Assembly (NCBI GenBank): GCA_035578905.1
Contig: JAQJVL010000031.1
Location: 935,501 to 999,500, forward strand
DNA from: Stictocephala bisonia
Lineage: Eukaryota > Arthropoda > Insecta > Hemiptera > Membracidae
Reading direction: 5' to 3'
DNA length: 64,000 nt
Shown here: piece after piece, positions 25,195-35,324 of the stretch
Position numbering within the stretch: position 1 is the first letter of the stretch
Layout: each line of letters begins with the position of its first letter
Notes under the pieces: model-generated
Database searches by the model: none
What the model was told of the DNA's origin: nothing
Seen by the model: the letters and a program-made list of their open reading frames with translations, nothing else
Made by a program: the position numbers and the translations under genes

Positions 25195-25351
25195 ATTCTT
25201 TTTACTCCACTCGCTAGTTGATGTGAGCCTACAGGCTGTGCGTCAACTTTATTCAACTAGTGAAGTATCGGCCGTTGGCTAAGTGTGGATTCGAACCTTG
25301 GACCTCGCCCTCCACAGTTCGAAGCCTTAGCCACTGAGCAACCACGCCGGC
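25195..25351 (-). repeat. tRNA-derived SINE, family S1, minus copy
   Basis: The reverse complement begins GCCGGCGTGGTTGCTCAGTG (box A), then TTCGAACTGTGGAGGGC, CAAGGTTCGAATCC (box B) and GTTGAATAAAGTTGACGCAC. An A-rich tail (plus-strand TTTTATTTTATTTTATATTC) lies at about 25,175-25,200. Well preserved. It sits between units of the 36-bp satellite, consistent with insertion into them. Confidence 0.85.
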
Positions 25352-25400
25352 AAATGTACGTGTATGTGTGGGTGGGTGGAACATACCACTGCACATTAAA
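25352..25400 (+). repeat. 36-bp satellite fragment, right of SINE
   Basis: AATGTACGTGTATGTGTGGG, TGGGTGGAACATACCACTGC: one and a half units in the same orientation as the fragment at 25.09 kb. Confidence 0.6.
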
Positions 25401-25605
25401 TTAATAATAACAACTAGTTAAAAGAATAAACAATAACATATATCTTACTTGCTTTATTTATGAAAAGTATTTTAATTGTATAAAATTAAAAGGTAAATTT
25501 TTTTAGTTTTTAGTATCAATTGAAAAACTTATTAGTATTAAACTCCTCATTCATTTTCCTTAAATCAAAACCATACAACTAACCTAAATATAAAGGCAAC
25601 GACCA

Positions 25606-26900
25606 AATGAAATAGTTAACTACTATGCAGGATTATTTTGTAATAGTTAACTACTATGCAGGATTATTTTGTAATAGTTAACTACTATGCAGGATTATTT
25701 TTTAATAATTAACTACTATGCAGGATTATTATGTAATAGTTAACTGCTATGCAGGATTATTGTGTAATAGTTAACTACTATGAAGGATTATTGTGAAATA
25801 GTTAACTGATATGTTCGATTATTGTGTAATAGTTAACTACTGTGCAGGATTATTTTGTAATAGTTAACTAATATGCAGGATTATTGTGTAATAGTTAACT
25901 ACTGTGCAGGATTATTGTGTAATAGTTAACTGATATGTTCGATTGTTGTGTTATACTTAACTACTGTGCAGGATTATTGTGTAATAGTTAACTACTATGA
26001 AGGATTATTGTGTAATAGTTATCTGATATGTTCGATTATTTTGTAATAGTTAACTACTGTGCAGGATTATTTTGTAATAGTTAACTACTGTGCAGGATTA
26101 TTGTATAATAGTTTACTGCATTACAGGATTAATGTGTAATAGTTAACTACTATGAAGGATTATTATGTAATAGTTAACTGATATGTTCGATTGTTGTGTA
26201 GTAGTTAACTACTGTGCAGGATTATTTTGTAATAATTAACTACTATGCAGGATTATTGTGTAATAGTTAACTGATATGTTCGATTATTGTGTAATAGTTA
26301 ACTACTGTGCAGGATTATTTTGTAATAGTTAACTACTGTGCAGGATTATTGTATAATAGTTTACTCCTTTGCAGGATTAATGTGTAATAGTTAACTACTA
26401 TGAAGGATTATTATGTAATAGTTAACTGATATGTTCGATTGTTGTGTAGTAGTTAACTACTGTGCAGGATTATTGTATAATAGTTAACTGATATGTTCGA
26501 TTATTGTGTAATAGTTAACTACTGTGCAGGATTATTTTGTAATAGTTAACTACTGTGCAGGATTATTGTATAATAGTTTACTCCTTTGCAGGATTAATGT
26601 GTAATAGTTAACTACTATGATGGATTATTATGTAATAGTTAACTGATATGTTGGATTATTGTGTAATAGTTAACTACTGTCCATGATTATTGTGTAATAG
26701 TCAACTAATATGCAGGATTATTGTGTAATAGTTAACTATTGTGCAGGATTATTATGTAATAGTTAAGTAATATGGAGGATTATTGTGTAATAGTTAACTA
26801 CTGTGCAGGATTACTGTGTGATAGTTAACTATTGATCAAGATTATTGTGTAATATTTAAATACTAAGTAGGATTATTGTGCATAGTAGTTAAACTACTCT
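25606..26900 (+). repeat. 31-bp minisatellite with higher-order structure
   Basis: About 40 units of 31 bases, core GTAATAGTTAACTACTATGC then AGGATTATTGT, with an AGTTAACT palindrome in every unit. Variant units (CTGATATGTTCGATT, CTCCTTTGCAGGATTAATG, CTACTATGAAGG) recur in the same order. The marker TTGTATAATAG occurs at 26,101, 26,349 and 26,566, i.e. 248 (8 x 31) and 217 (7 x 31) bases apart. No coding frame. Confidence 0.95.
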
Positions 26901-26937
26901 CCTAATTGTTACCAATGAATAGACATTTAAAGGTATA

Positions 26938-27393
26938 CAGGGTGGAACAAAATATTGGAACGCTCTCACAACTTTTGTATGGCTTCATTTGTAAAAGGGA
27001 AATCTTGTACATGATTATGATTACAAAGAAAATACTGTTTAACCCCATTAGCGACATTTAATATTTTCAGGGGGGCGGCCCACTAGAGGTTGAACGAAAA
27101 TCGTCTTTGTAATCCTAAGTCAAATTTGATATCACATGAAAAGTTTAGTCAAGATAAACTAATTGCTACGAACCGGACTTCGAATGGTTTATCATTTCAA
27201 GAGCGCCAGTCATTTGAATTTCAAAGTAACTAATTTGAACAATATTATTTCTTCCCTATTTAACGATTTAAAATAAATTCTTATCAAAAATAATACTTTA
27301 TGGAACATAATCAGTCAAAAAAATTCAATTATCGAACTATCTACACAAAAAATAACGTTGTTGTAAAAGCGTTTCCATTTTCTTTCCACCCTG
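26938..27393. mobile_element. MITE with TA/TATA target-site duplication
   Basis: Ends in imperfect terminal inverted repeats of about 28 bases: left CAGGGTGGAACAAAATATTG, right the inverse of CAGGGTGGAAAGAAAATGG. It is flanked by TATA on both sides (26,934-26,937 and 27,394-27,397), so the duplication is TA or TATA. At 456 bp and with no coding frame it fits a non-autonomous element mobilised by a Tc1/mariner-type (TA) transposase, an inference from target site and ends only. It lies directly after the 31-bp array. Confidence 0.85.
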
Positions 27394-27404
27394 TATATGT
27401 ATTC

Positions 27405-27555
27405 ATTTTAGTTGCCCTGGACGTTGGGCTATTAATAAATGGCTCTATTTAAGTAACAGTTGACGATAGTGAGTAACAATGACTACACTCATTCATCTAA
27501 ATTAATCCTACTCATATTCACCCATATAAATAGATATTATTATTAGTATTATATA
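27405..27555 (-). repeat. Hairpin-bearing repeat R2, truncated minus copy
   Basis: AGTTGCCCTGG, TGGGCTATTAATAAATGGCTC and GTAACAATGACTACACTCAT are the inverse of the corresponding blocks in the 44.2-kb copy. It lacks the hairpin core and stops at the MITE boundary. Confidence 0.65.
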
Positions 27556-27654
27556 TCTATAAATAATAATGATTAATGCGGATGATAAACTTGGTTTATT
27601 AGAAACAACCACTTTAATACGCGTCTCTTCTTGTATTTATTTTTTATACACTTG

Positions 27655-27900
27655 TGTAGTATTTTATTCATTATTCATTTATAAGACACCGATCGTAGAT
27701 ATATGAGCAAATATAAGGGGTGAATGAGGTGATGAGTGTAGATGAGTGATCGTAGTCATTGTTACTATATGAGTTCAACTTTAGCTCAGAAAGGTATATT
27801 TATTAATAGTCCAATAGTCAGGGAAAGTATGGAGCCTACAGCTTTAAGTGGAATCCGAACCACATAGTGTTGGTATGATTATCACCTATCTGACAAGTCT
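27655..27900 (+). repeat. Hairpin-bearing repeat R2, plus copy
   Basis: Begins ATAAGACACCGATCGTAGA, then ATGAGCAAATATAAGG, AGTCATTGTTACTA, and the core AAGTGGAATCCGAACCACAT. It faces the truncated minus copy at 27.4 kb and is followed by a further plus copy. Confidence 0.75.
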
Positions 27901-27904
27901 GACA

Positions 27905-28208
27905 TTCCGTACCGATATAATTTTAAGGCGGATATGAATGATACACGAGTGTAGTATGAGTATGGCTGACCTGTATAGTGCTGTAGTACTGAGGTTGATT
28001 ATTCCTGAGAAAGAGTTACTTCTTAATAGCCCAATAGCCAGGCCAACTAAGGGACCTCCAGCTTTTCGTGGAATCCGAACCACGTAATATTGTCTGACTT
28101 TCAACTAATGACACGCCTGATACTCATTCTCTAAACCAAAAATCATCCGAACCCTGTCTACCATCCAACACCTCAGACTTCTCTAGTTGTGTCAACCCGA
28201 CGGCAACC
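27905..28208 (+). repeat. Hairpin-bearing repeat R2, second plus copy
   Basis: AATAGCCCAATAGCCAGG, AACTAAGGGACCTCCAGC, core TCGTGGAATCCGAACCACGT and a right part CAGACTTCTCTAGTTGTG. It leads directly into the 36-bp array at 28.21 kb. Confidence 0.75.
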
Positions 28209-28209
28209 A

Positions 28210-28445
28210 TAGACGTGTACCAATGTACGTGTATGGGAGGGCGGGTGGGTCAATACCACTGTACGTCTATGGGCGGGCGGGTGGGTCAATACCACTCTAC
28301 GTTTATGGGCGGGCGGGTGGGTCAATACCACTGTACGTCTATTGGTGGGCGGGTGTGTCAATACCACTGTACGTTTATGGGTGGGCGGGTGGGTCAATAC
28401 CACTGTACGTGTATGGGCGGGCGGGTGGATCAATACCACTGTACA
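28210..28445 (+). repeat. 36-bp satellite array with G-quadruplex motifs
   Basis: Six and a half nearly identical 36-base units (TCAATACCACTGTACGTCTA then TGGGCGGGCGGGTGGG). Four units carry an uninterrupted four-tract motif GGG-N-GGG-N-GGG-N-GGG with one-base loops (starting 28,235, 28,271, 28,307 and 28,379). The fourth and sixth units are broken by single changes. This is the most homogeneous and probably youngest locus of the family. Open frames through it are repeat artefacts. Confidence 0.95.
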
Positions 28446-28449
28446 GACA

Positions 28450-30335
28450 CTGTGTCGTTACCAAACATATAACCTATCGCTAACAATATTCACAACTCGT
28501 TGTCTCCAAGTAGATAACAACACGTGATATGCTATTCCAAACACCATGTATAAAATATATTTAGTTATTTACTAAATTACATTTCAAAAACATTAATAAA
28601 TGCTTTTTTATACGTTCACAGCAGCTAAATTCAAGGACATACTTGACTCAATAGTATAAACTGTTGTAGAGACAAACAATCAAATTAAATGCAACTAAAT
28701 TTGTATAGAAGTAGACTAACAAACGATTTACACTTAAAGGTTTTACTGTCATCATCCATCTAAATTCAGACATGGTAATTTCTTAAATCAACTAAATTGA
28801 AAACAAAATAAACAAGTCATTTTATCTCATGCTTTAGGTCCCAATGTAAATTCTTAGTTTTACGAAAATACACTTTAGAAAAGCCCTTTAAAATTCATGT
28901 CATTGCTGAAATTTTAACTAGATTAAAGGATAAATTTAACTACAATTTTAAAAAACTAAAGTGATGATTCGGCTTAAACTAAACTAAGAATAAATTAAAG
29001 GTTAGCGGTTATCAACATGAAAAATACAATACGTGATAAAACAACTTATTAAAGTTGTTTTATTACGTATATTGTTTGCAGGTAAATCAATATTTTTATC
29101 ATGAGATTTATATTTATGAAATCTAAAGGAGTATACTTATAAAAATAACAGTTTTATTATACTTTATGATATTTTAAGTGTTGCTACTGTAGTCCTTCCA
29201 TCTTAAGAAAGTTTCAAATTTTGTTTAAGAGATTATTTTTAATGAAATTAGTTAGAAAATGTTGAGTATATAATATAAAATCATTAAAACTTTAAGCCAG
29301 TTAGTTATCTTCCAGTATTTGAAAATACACCCACTCATAAAAATAGAACCAATCAAGACAATATGGTGAATATACGCCCCTGAATAATAAGTCTGATATT
29401 AATATTCTGCCGTTGTGAAAGTTTTCCAAACTTTTCCTCTCAAATTTTCCTTGATTGAAAGGCAAAAAACGATCTTCAGAATATTTCAATGTATTCTTTT
29501 AATATATTTTGATTTACACACTGATAGATTATTGTGAACAACTTTCAAATAAAATGAAATAATTTAATAGATATACGTAATAATGAAATATCATCCTTGA
29601 CCGTTGTAATAATAATTTATTATGTAATGTTACTTTAGTTTAGTCAAAAGATTAATATTCATTAACATTGTAAATTTTTATATGCGTGTTAGTAGGCAAA
29701 AACTAAGGGGGTTAGGCAAAATAACATTATTTTTGTTTATTAAATCTTATAATAACAAAATATTCTTTAGTATTTTATAATTAATAATTAATTAATGGTA
29801 ATTAATTAGTTATTACAAACGTAATTTAGCTTTTTTGATTGTACAGTAGTCAAATAATTGAGGAATCGTGCAGCTATTTGACTAAGAAACACCTTTCTTA
29901 GTTATTCCTCTTTTTTGTATTAAATTAAAGACAATTTAATGTTAGGTTCTTGACAATTAAATTAAATTTAAAAAAATTACTGCGTAACAGAAATTGAACT
30001 TTTTCAAATGTAATATCAGTAAATAAATACACGTAACGGTCCTAAGGAAGGAAAACATGTAATCTTTAATTGTCGAGCACCACCTTTCAATAAACGTTCG
30101 ATTATAATTAATTATCATCCCCATCAATCAACTATATTGAGGTGTATTTTATAACCAACAACACTTTTTTTCACCCCCATAGAAACTTCGCTAAACTGTA
30201 TTTCGTTGTTGCCATTTGAACGTCTGTTTCATAATTAAAAATCAGGAAGAGCATATTTTATAATTGAAAATAATAGGTTTTTGGCATTTTTTTCTTGGAC
30301 TTCTGGGACATTACTTTATATTTCATGTCAAATTT
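28450..30335. other. AT-rich DNA, no gene recognised
   Basis: No long frame and no known motif in about 1.9 kb. A minus-strand frame at 29,301-29,489 has no recognisable family. Confidence 0.45.
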
Positions 30336-30339
30336 AATT

Positions 30340-30935
30340 GGCGAATATTGGTTAAATCTATACTATACAAATCTAAAACATTATTTTTATTTGAAATAAA
30401 CATAAAATATCGTGATCGTAACCAAACAAAAATATTATTACAATTTTGTATTATTATTTTAGTCAATTTTATCTTAAAGTTGAAGATAATACTAATAATA
30501 TTATTATTGCTATTATAATACTCCCAGGTAGAAATCAATAGGTTTCCACTTGATAAAGTCCATTATCAGCTGCATAATCCTCGCTCAGTCTGTTATTGGA
30601 CTCGGCAATGTATTCCAGAGATGGAAGGTTTTGGGACAGCTATTTATTTAAATTATTCTACAGGGAGTAAATTACCGGGTCTTGTTAAAGCGAAAATCGT
30701 AAAATATACTAAAGTAAAATAAACTTTTGATTGAGTAATATTCATATTCTTATCCATACATATAAAATATATTTCGTAATACAAATAATTTATCTATATA
30801 TGTTATTTTATATATGAAAATTCACTTACACTGATTATAGAATAAGAGTTATAAAGAACCATGAAAATCATATGTTTTGGCATAATTATGATTTCATCTA
30901 ACCATAATAATCAAATGCTACAAAATCGAATAAAT
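30340..30935 (+). repeat. Dispersed repeat R3, plus copy
   Basis: Nearly collinear with the inverse of 55,835-56,400. Shared words include GGCAATGTATTCCAGAGATG, GAAGGTTTTGGGACA, ATTACCGGGTCTTG, ATACTAAAGTAAAATAAA and ATATGTTTTGGCATA. About 600 bases long; class unknown. The partner copy continues into a retrotransposon C-terminus, which this copy lacks. Confidence 0.8.
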
Positions 30936-31084
30936 TATACATTTGTTTAATGCATAAGTTGATAATAAGGGTGTTGGTCGAAAGGTATGATTTGTTATCT
31001 TACAAATGTCAATAAAAAAATTACATTACAATGCAGCATATTAAATTAAATTTTACACACACTTATAAGAAAATACTCTGTGAC

Positions 31085-31335
31085 CTTGTAGTTAATGAAC
31101 ACATAAGAGATTGGTTATTTGACTTTTCAGTAGTACAATCACTTACGTCGAACTAAACCTTATATGATCTTTACCCTCCAATTCTGGACATTGTACAAGG
31201 CTGGAGGGTCAATATTGGATATAGCTGGTCCAATAACCGTAATCATTCGGAATACGCTTCAACAATTACACAGTCAGACGCACAATAAACAGCTGAACTT
31301 GTTATCCTATAATTTCAGTTTATCGAGTATTCATA
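31085..31335 (+). repeat. Dispersed repeat R1, left segment
   Basis: Collinear with the inverse of 52,400-52,130: AAGAGATTGGTTATTTGAC, TACAATCACTTACGTCGAAC, GGATATAGCTGGTCCAATAA, ACAATAAACAGCTGAACTTG. A plus-strand open frame here (31,164-31,445) is a repeat artefact. Confidence 0.85.
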
Positions 31336-31709
31336 AACTCAAACTAAATTGTGTATGTAGGGAAGATAATGTTTCATTCTCCCACCACATTTCTTCTCCA
31401 GCAGCAGTGAGCTGCAAGTTGCAGTTCCGTACAGAATATAATTAATAAATTATAGTAAAATATTTTAACTATGATAAGAACAAATTTAATTATATTGGTG
31501 AAATTAACCATTATTCTATCATTTAAACCATTAAGAATTCCTTATCAATAGATTAAAATAACACAGTAGAAGATCCAATATAAACATTGTGGGATCCTTT
31601 TTGATATGACAGATCCATACTTCCAGCAGTGACATGGAAACATGTGACAGTACGTGCTGCGGGAAAAATCTGTCGGGCATGCGCTGTTCGCAGGCCATCA
31701 ACCATTAGT
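31336..31709. other. Insertion of about 370 bp within repeat R1
   Basis: Absent from the partner copy at 52.13 kb, where the flanks GAGTA (here) and ATCAACTTATTACTGCC are almost contiguous. It includes a GC-richer portion (31,580-31,700, e.g. CGTGCTGCGGG, GTCGGGCATGCGCTGTTCGC). No terminal repeats or target duplication seen, so it could be an insertion here or a deletion in the other copy. Confidence 0.5.
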
Positions 31710-32230
31710 CGGATCATAATCAACTTATTACTGCCCCAATACACGGTGAAATTGTTTGTGTTAACAAGTATGTAAATATTGGGCAATCAAATACAACTAA
31801 ACGAGGAAATATGAAAATAACTTAGTGTTGCCAGTACTAAATTGTTGTTAAAAAATACGAATATAACTTCAAGATCTTTAAGTTCACCAATTGTTCAATT
31901 GTGTAGCTAATGGCTGTTGTTAGTGATTGTAGTATTTAATATACACAGTATGCAAATCTTTTAAGCTATTTCATTAATTATTTTCTCATGTTATCAAATC
32001 GAAATGTTTCAACAATGAAATTCATTACTAATAATTTCTCGTTATTACAAACGTAACAAATCATCAGTAAAACGTTTAAGGGAAATACGATTAACAGGGA
32101 TTTATTTTAGCATTATTTCATGTAACTGATTAATAATGTCATATAATTTCAAAAGGTAAATAATTTGCTAATACCGTTCAACCCTTAACATTAGATTTAT
32201 GAATGCTGTATTGAAAATTAACTGAAACAA
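31710..32230 (+). repeat. Dispersed repeat R1, right segment
   Basis: Matches the inverse of 52,125-51,600: TTTGTGTTAACAA, AAATTGTTGTTAAAAAATACGA, TTCAAGATCTTTAAGTTCAC and CCGTTCAACCCTTAA. Confidence 0.8.
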
Positions 32231-32319
32231 TTATTAATCGTAAGGTTTGTTGGCAGATATAATTTATTAATTAATTTTAAAATAAGCTATAATATAGCTG
32301 AACGTTGTGGGATATCTTC

Positions 32320-32515
32320 TTAGAATGAGAAGATTCCTCGTCCATATCTACGAATGGGAAGATTCCTCGTCCATATCCAAGAATGGGAAGATTCCTCGTC
32401 CATATCCAAGAATGGGAAGTTTCCTCGTCCATATCCAAGAATGAGAAGATTCCTCGTCCACATCCACGAATGGGAAGATTCCTCGTCCATATCCACAAAT
32501 GGGAAGATTCTAAGT
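32320..32515 (+). repeat. 29-bp minisatellite
   Basis: Between six and seven units of AGATTCCTCGTCCATATCCA plus AGAATGGGA, with exact 29-base period and few changes. Open minus-strand frame through it is an artefact because 29 is not a multiple of three. Confidence 0.95.
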
Positions 32516-32519
32516 AGAT

Positions 32520-33465
32520 AGAATTTGTATAAACTCCCTGAGAAGTGCCTTTTTGCGTCTAATATCCGATTGATAAGATATGAACAGCTTGTTGAAGGAA
32601 GAACTGTTTCGAAACAATTTTAATTTAATAGCTAACATATTTACAAATAATATTTTTAAAATTTAACCTAAATGAAAATATTATAATAAATGTTTAAATT
32701 TACTATGAAAATAATTTTTTGTAAAATAAAACATTGTTTTTGTAATTTAAAGAATATGTGTATGATTTGCATAAGACAACAAAGTTACAGCTATACAATA
32801 TTATTGTCTGCACACTAAGAAAATACATGACATTGATAGTTTTGAGATATCATTTAATATTAATTTTTATACATATATTTTTACTTAACTTACTACGTAT
32901 TATGCTTTGCATTGTTAGTTTATAAATGTGGCTTGTTTTTTCACGTGTAAGTTTTTGAATAGTGAGATTTTAACTTTTTGCCAATAGTGTGAAGAATATT
33001 GTTTATCGAGATTGTGTGAGTATAGATGCCACTACAATGTAATTGATAGACTCGAGAGGCCGAGGTATCTATCCCAGTCATAAAATTATTACTAATGAAG
33101 AAATACAAATCAAAATTTATAATTTCGCAAGGAAATTTGTACCCACAAATCTTTCTCAAATGAGGAAGAAGAGAAAATAACTGGAATGGATTCAATTTAA
33201 AGCTTAAGGGACTAGGTCAGTGGGAAATGTAAAATAAATACAAACAATAACCTGCGCTTCACTCCACGGGCCTCAAAGAATCCAATAACTTTCTATTATT
33301 AAAGTGTTTTTACTATTGCATATAAATATGTTATTTACTAATGTTTATGCTGGGGTAAATAATGTGTATTTATGGAGTGGATTTAAAAAATCTAAAATTT
33401 TTCATAGTAAGAAAAACTGTCCATTTTACAAAATAAAATTTAATATTTATTTTATTATGTAACTC
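32520..33465. other. AT-rich spacer
   Basis: A minus-strand frame (32,941-33,195) shows no recognised motif. Nothing else supported. Confidence 0.4.
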
Positions 33466-33469
33466 TTAG

Positions 33470-33560
33470 CAGTCCCATTGCTGTTAATGTAGTCACGAGT
33501 TACAGATCGAGGACGAAGGCTGAGGTGACAAAAATACAGTAACGGGGTATGTTCACTAGT
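33470..33560 (+). repeat. GC-rich dispersed repeat, degraded copy C
   Basis: GTAGTCACGAGTTACAGATC, GAGGACGAAGGCTGAGGTGA and AACGGGGTA match the upstream and core blocks of copy B at 24.05 kb. The hairpin and CTAG end are lost. Confidence 0.45.
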
Positions 33561-33564
33561 TATA

Positions 33565-34795
33565 CTTTTAATATTATCACATTGAACTTTTCTTTAGTAT
33601 ATATAAGCTTGATATTTATACTCCGGTTGATCTTTGTTGATTTTTAAAACTTTACAAAAATTAAAAAAAATGTAATACACTCTTGTTTCTCTACGCACAG
33701 TAAATGTCAGCATTTTATATCACATGCAGTAAGAAATAGGTGTTGTACTTTCAATACATTAAAAAACACAATAAAATAAGATATTTTCTTGTTATTTACC
33801 ATCCATTTATTTATTACCGCAAATATTTACCAACGTGTGGAATTAGAATAAAACGAGTTTAGTTAATCTTTAAAATTAAAATAATCGTAAAACTATAAAA
33901 TGTGTTCTTTATATACAACTTCTAAACCAAATTGTTTGATTACCTAACCTTCTTTGTTTCTTTTACTTCTGCATCGGATCCATCAAAGAAATTTTTATAA
34001 TATTTTTATGTTCAAACATGGTTTTATTGAAAATGTACAAACAATTTATGTTCAAAAAACCAAATAAAGCCCATACATTAAACTTAAGAAACCATAGGAT
34101 AAAGTAAACCACGTTATATAATTTTATTACGTTCCCAAATATATCGAATAAACGTTGAATTCAATCTGTGACGAAACTAAATGATTCGAGCGGAACACTA
34201 TTACCATCTACCTCGCTTAACATTATCAGAGACAAGAACTACAGTTTTAGATATCATCCTACATATATTTTACTGTTGCTGGTTTGGTAGATGTTGCTTT
34301 TGTAATTTGATATTTTAGTATAGTAAACTATGCTGATGTGTTATTTTTTGACCTAGAACATACTTCAATTAAAGCTCTCGGTCTGAAACCTCCAGAAAAA
34401 TTAACAAAAGTTTTTTTTTACTCCTAAACTAGATAGCGGCTCTTTTTACCCCAAAACTGCCCCAGTGTATTTCTAATGGGAAAATCACAAAATAATGGTT
34501 TTTATGACCTAACTCAAGAAAAAGGTCGATTAAAATGTTAAACCTTCACAGTTATACACACTTAACAAACATGCACCTTATATATGAATTTCAGCTTAAA
34601 AAATTAAAAATCTTTTTATATCGGGGCCCAAAAACAAATTTTTTTTGAAAATATAAAATCTTTTTAAACTGATCTTATCTACTCAAGTGGGATATCAAAT
34701 TAAAAATAGTTTTCTTCTTAATCCAAATATACCATCTTATTTTGAAAAGAGCAATTAATAACGAGTGTATGCCTCAAAAACTAGAAAAAAAACTA
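33565..34795. other. AT-rich spacer
   Basis: No supported feature. The part near 34,600-34,800 may be the decayed 3' end of the minus-strand retrotransposon piece that follows. Confidence 0.4.
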
Positions 34796-34798
34796 ATA

Positions 34799-35323
34799 CT
34801 AAAATAAAACGCCCCAGTGAGGTATCAAACTCTCGGTGTAGAGAGTGGTGAGAGCCCTGGCAGAGCACCCCTGGTTTTGGTTGTTAAGGAAGTGGAGGAC
34901 TTTGAATCGGGCTGTGGCGGTATTCTTGGTTTGTCGGAAGTGGGGTATGAAGGAGAGCTTGGAGTCCAGGATGACTGCCAGGTACTTGCAGGTCATAGTC
35001 AATGGAAGTCTGTTGTCTCAGAGAATGATCGGGGTTTCCTGGTTAACTTGGAACTTCCTGCCGTTGTAGTTAAAATAACAGACCTGGGTCTTGGAAGCGT
35101 TGATCCTGATGCACCATTTAGAACAGTAGGTCAGGTAGTTATTAAGGATTTTGGTCAGTCGTCTACGTAGTGTTTTGGGGTTTCGGGAGGCGCACCAGAA
35201 GGCTGTGTCATCTGCGAACTGTGCGAGACCAGTGGTGGTGTCAGTGGGGTTCCTGAGAGTGGGCGAAGGGAGACTCGCACATATAAGATGTAGAGGAGTG
35301 TACTGATAGCTGATTGTATTCAT
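34799..35323 (-). pseudogene. Jockey-like RT fragment, minus strand
   Basis: The reverse complement encodes GLAQFADDTAFWCASR (catalytic F-A-D-D at 35,218-35,207), then LTYCSKWCIRINASKTQV (the W-x-x-x-x-N-x-x-K-T block) and, after one in-frame stop at 35,020-35,018, CKYLAVILDSKLSFIPHF (YLGVxLD). These are consecutive RT blocks of jockey-type non-LTR elements. About 170 codons in one frame with a single stop make it one of the better preserved pieces. It is truncated at both ends, and its upstream side is abutted by the 3' end of the next element. Confidence 0.85.
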
Positions 35324-35324
35324 A

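Noticed and set aside
25606..26900. CRISPR array
   Set aside because: The 31-bp units are contiguous with no unique spacers; the sequence is a eukaryotic minisatellite.
28173..28527. Several small frames on both strands at the G4 array
   Set aside because: All are translations of the 36-bp repeat in different frames.
31164..31445. 93-codon plus-strand frame as a gene
   Set aside because: It lies in repeat R1, and the homologous copies do not keep the frame.
32320..32515. CRISPR-like or coding repeat (MDEE-type peptide)
   Set aside because: 29-bp units have no spacers, and the period is not a multiple of three.
34817..35170. 117-codon plus-strand frame
   Set aside because: Antisense shadow of the jockey-like RT fragment, whose minus-strand frame has the catalytic motif.
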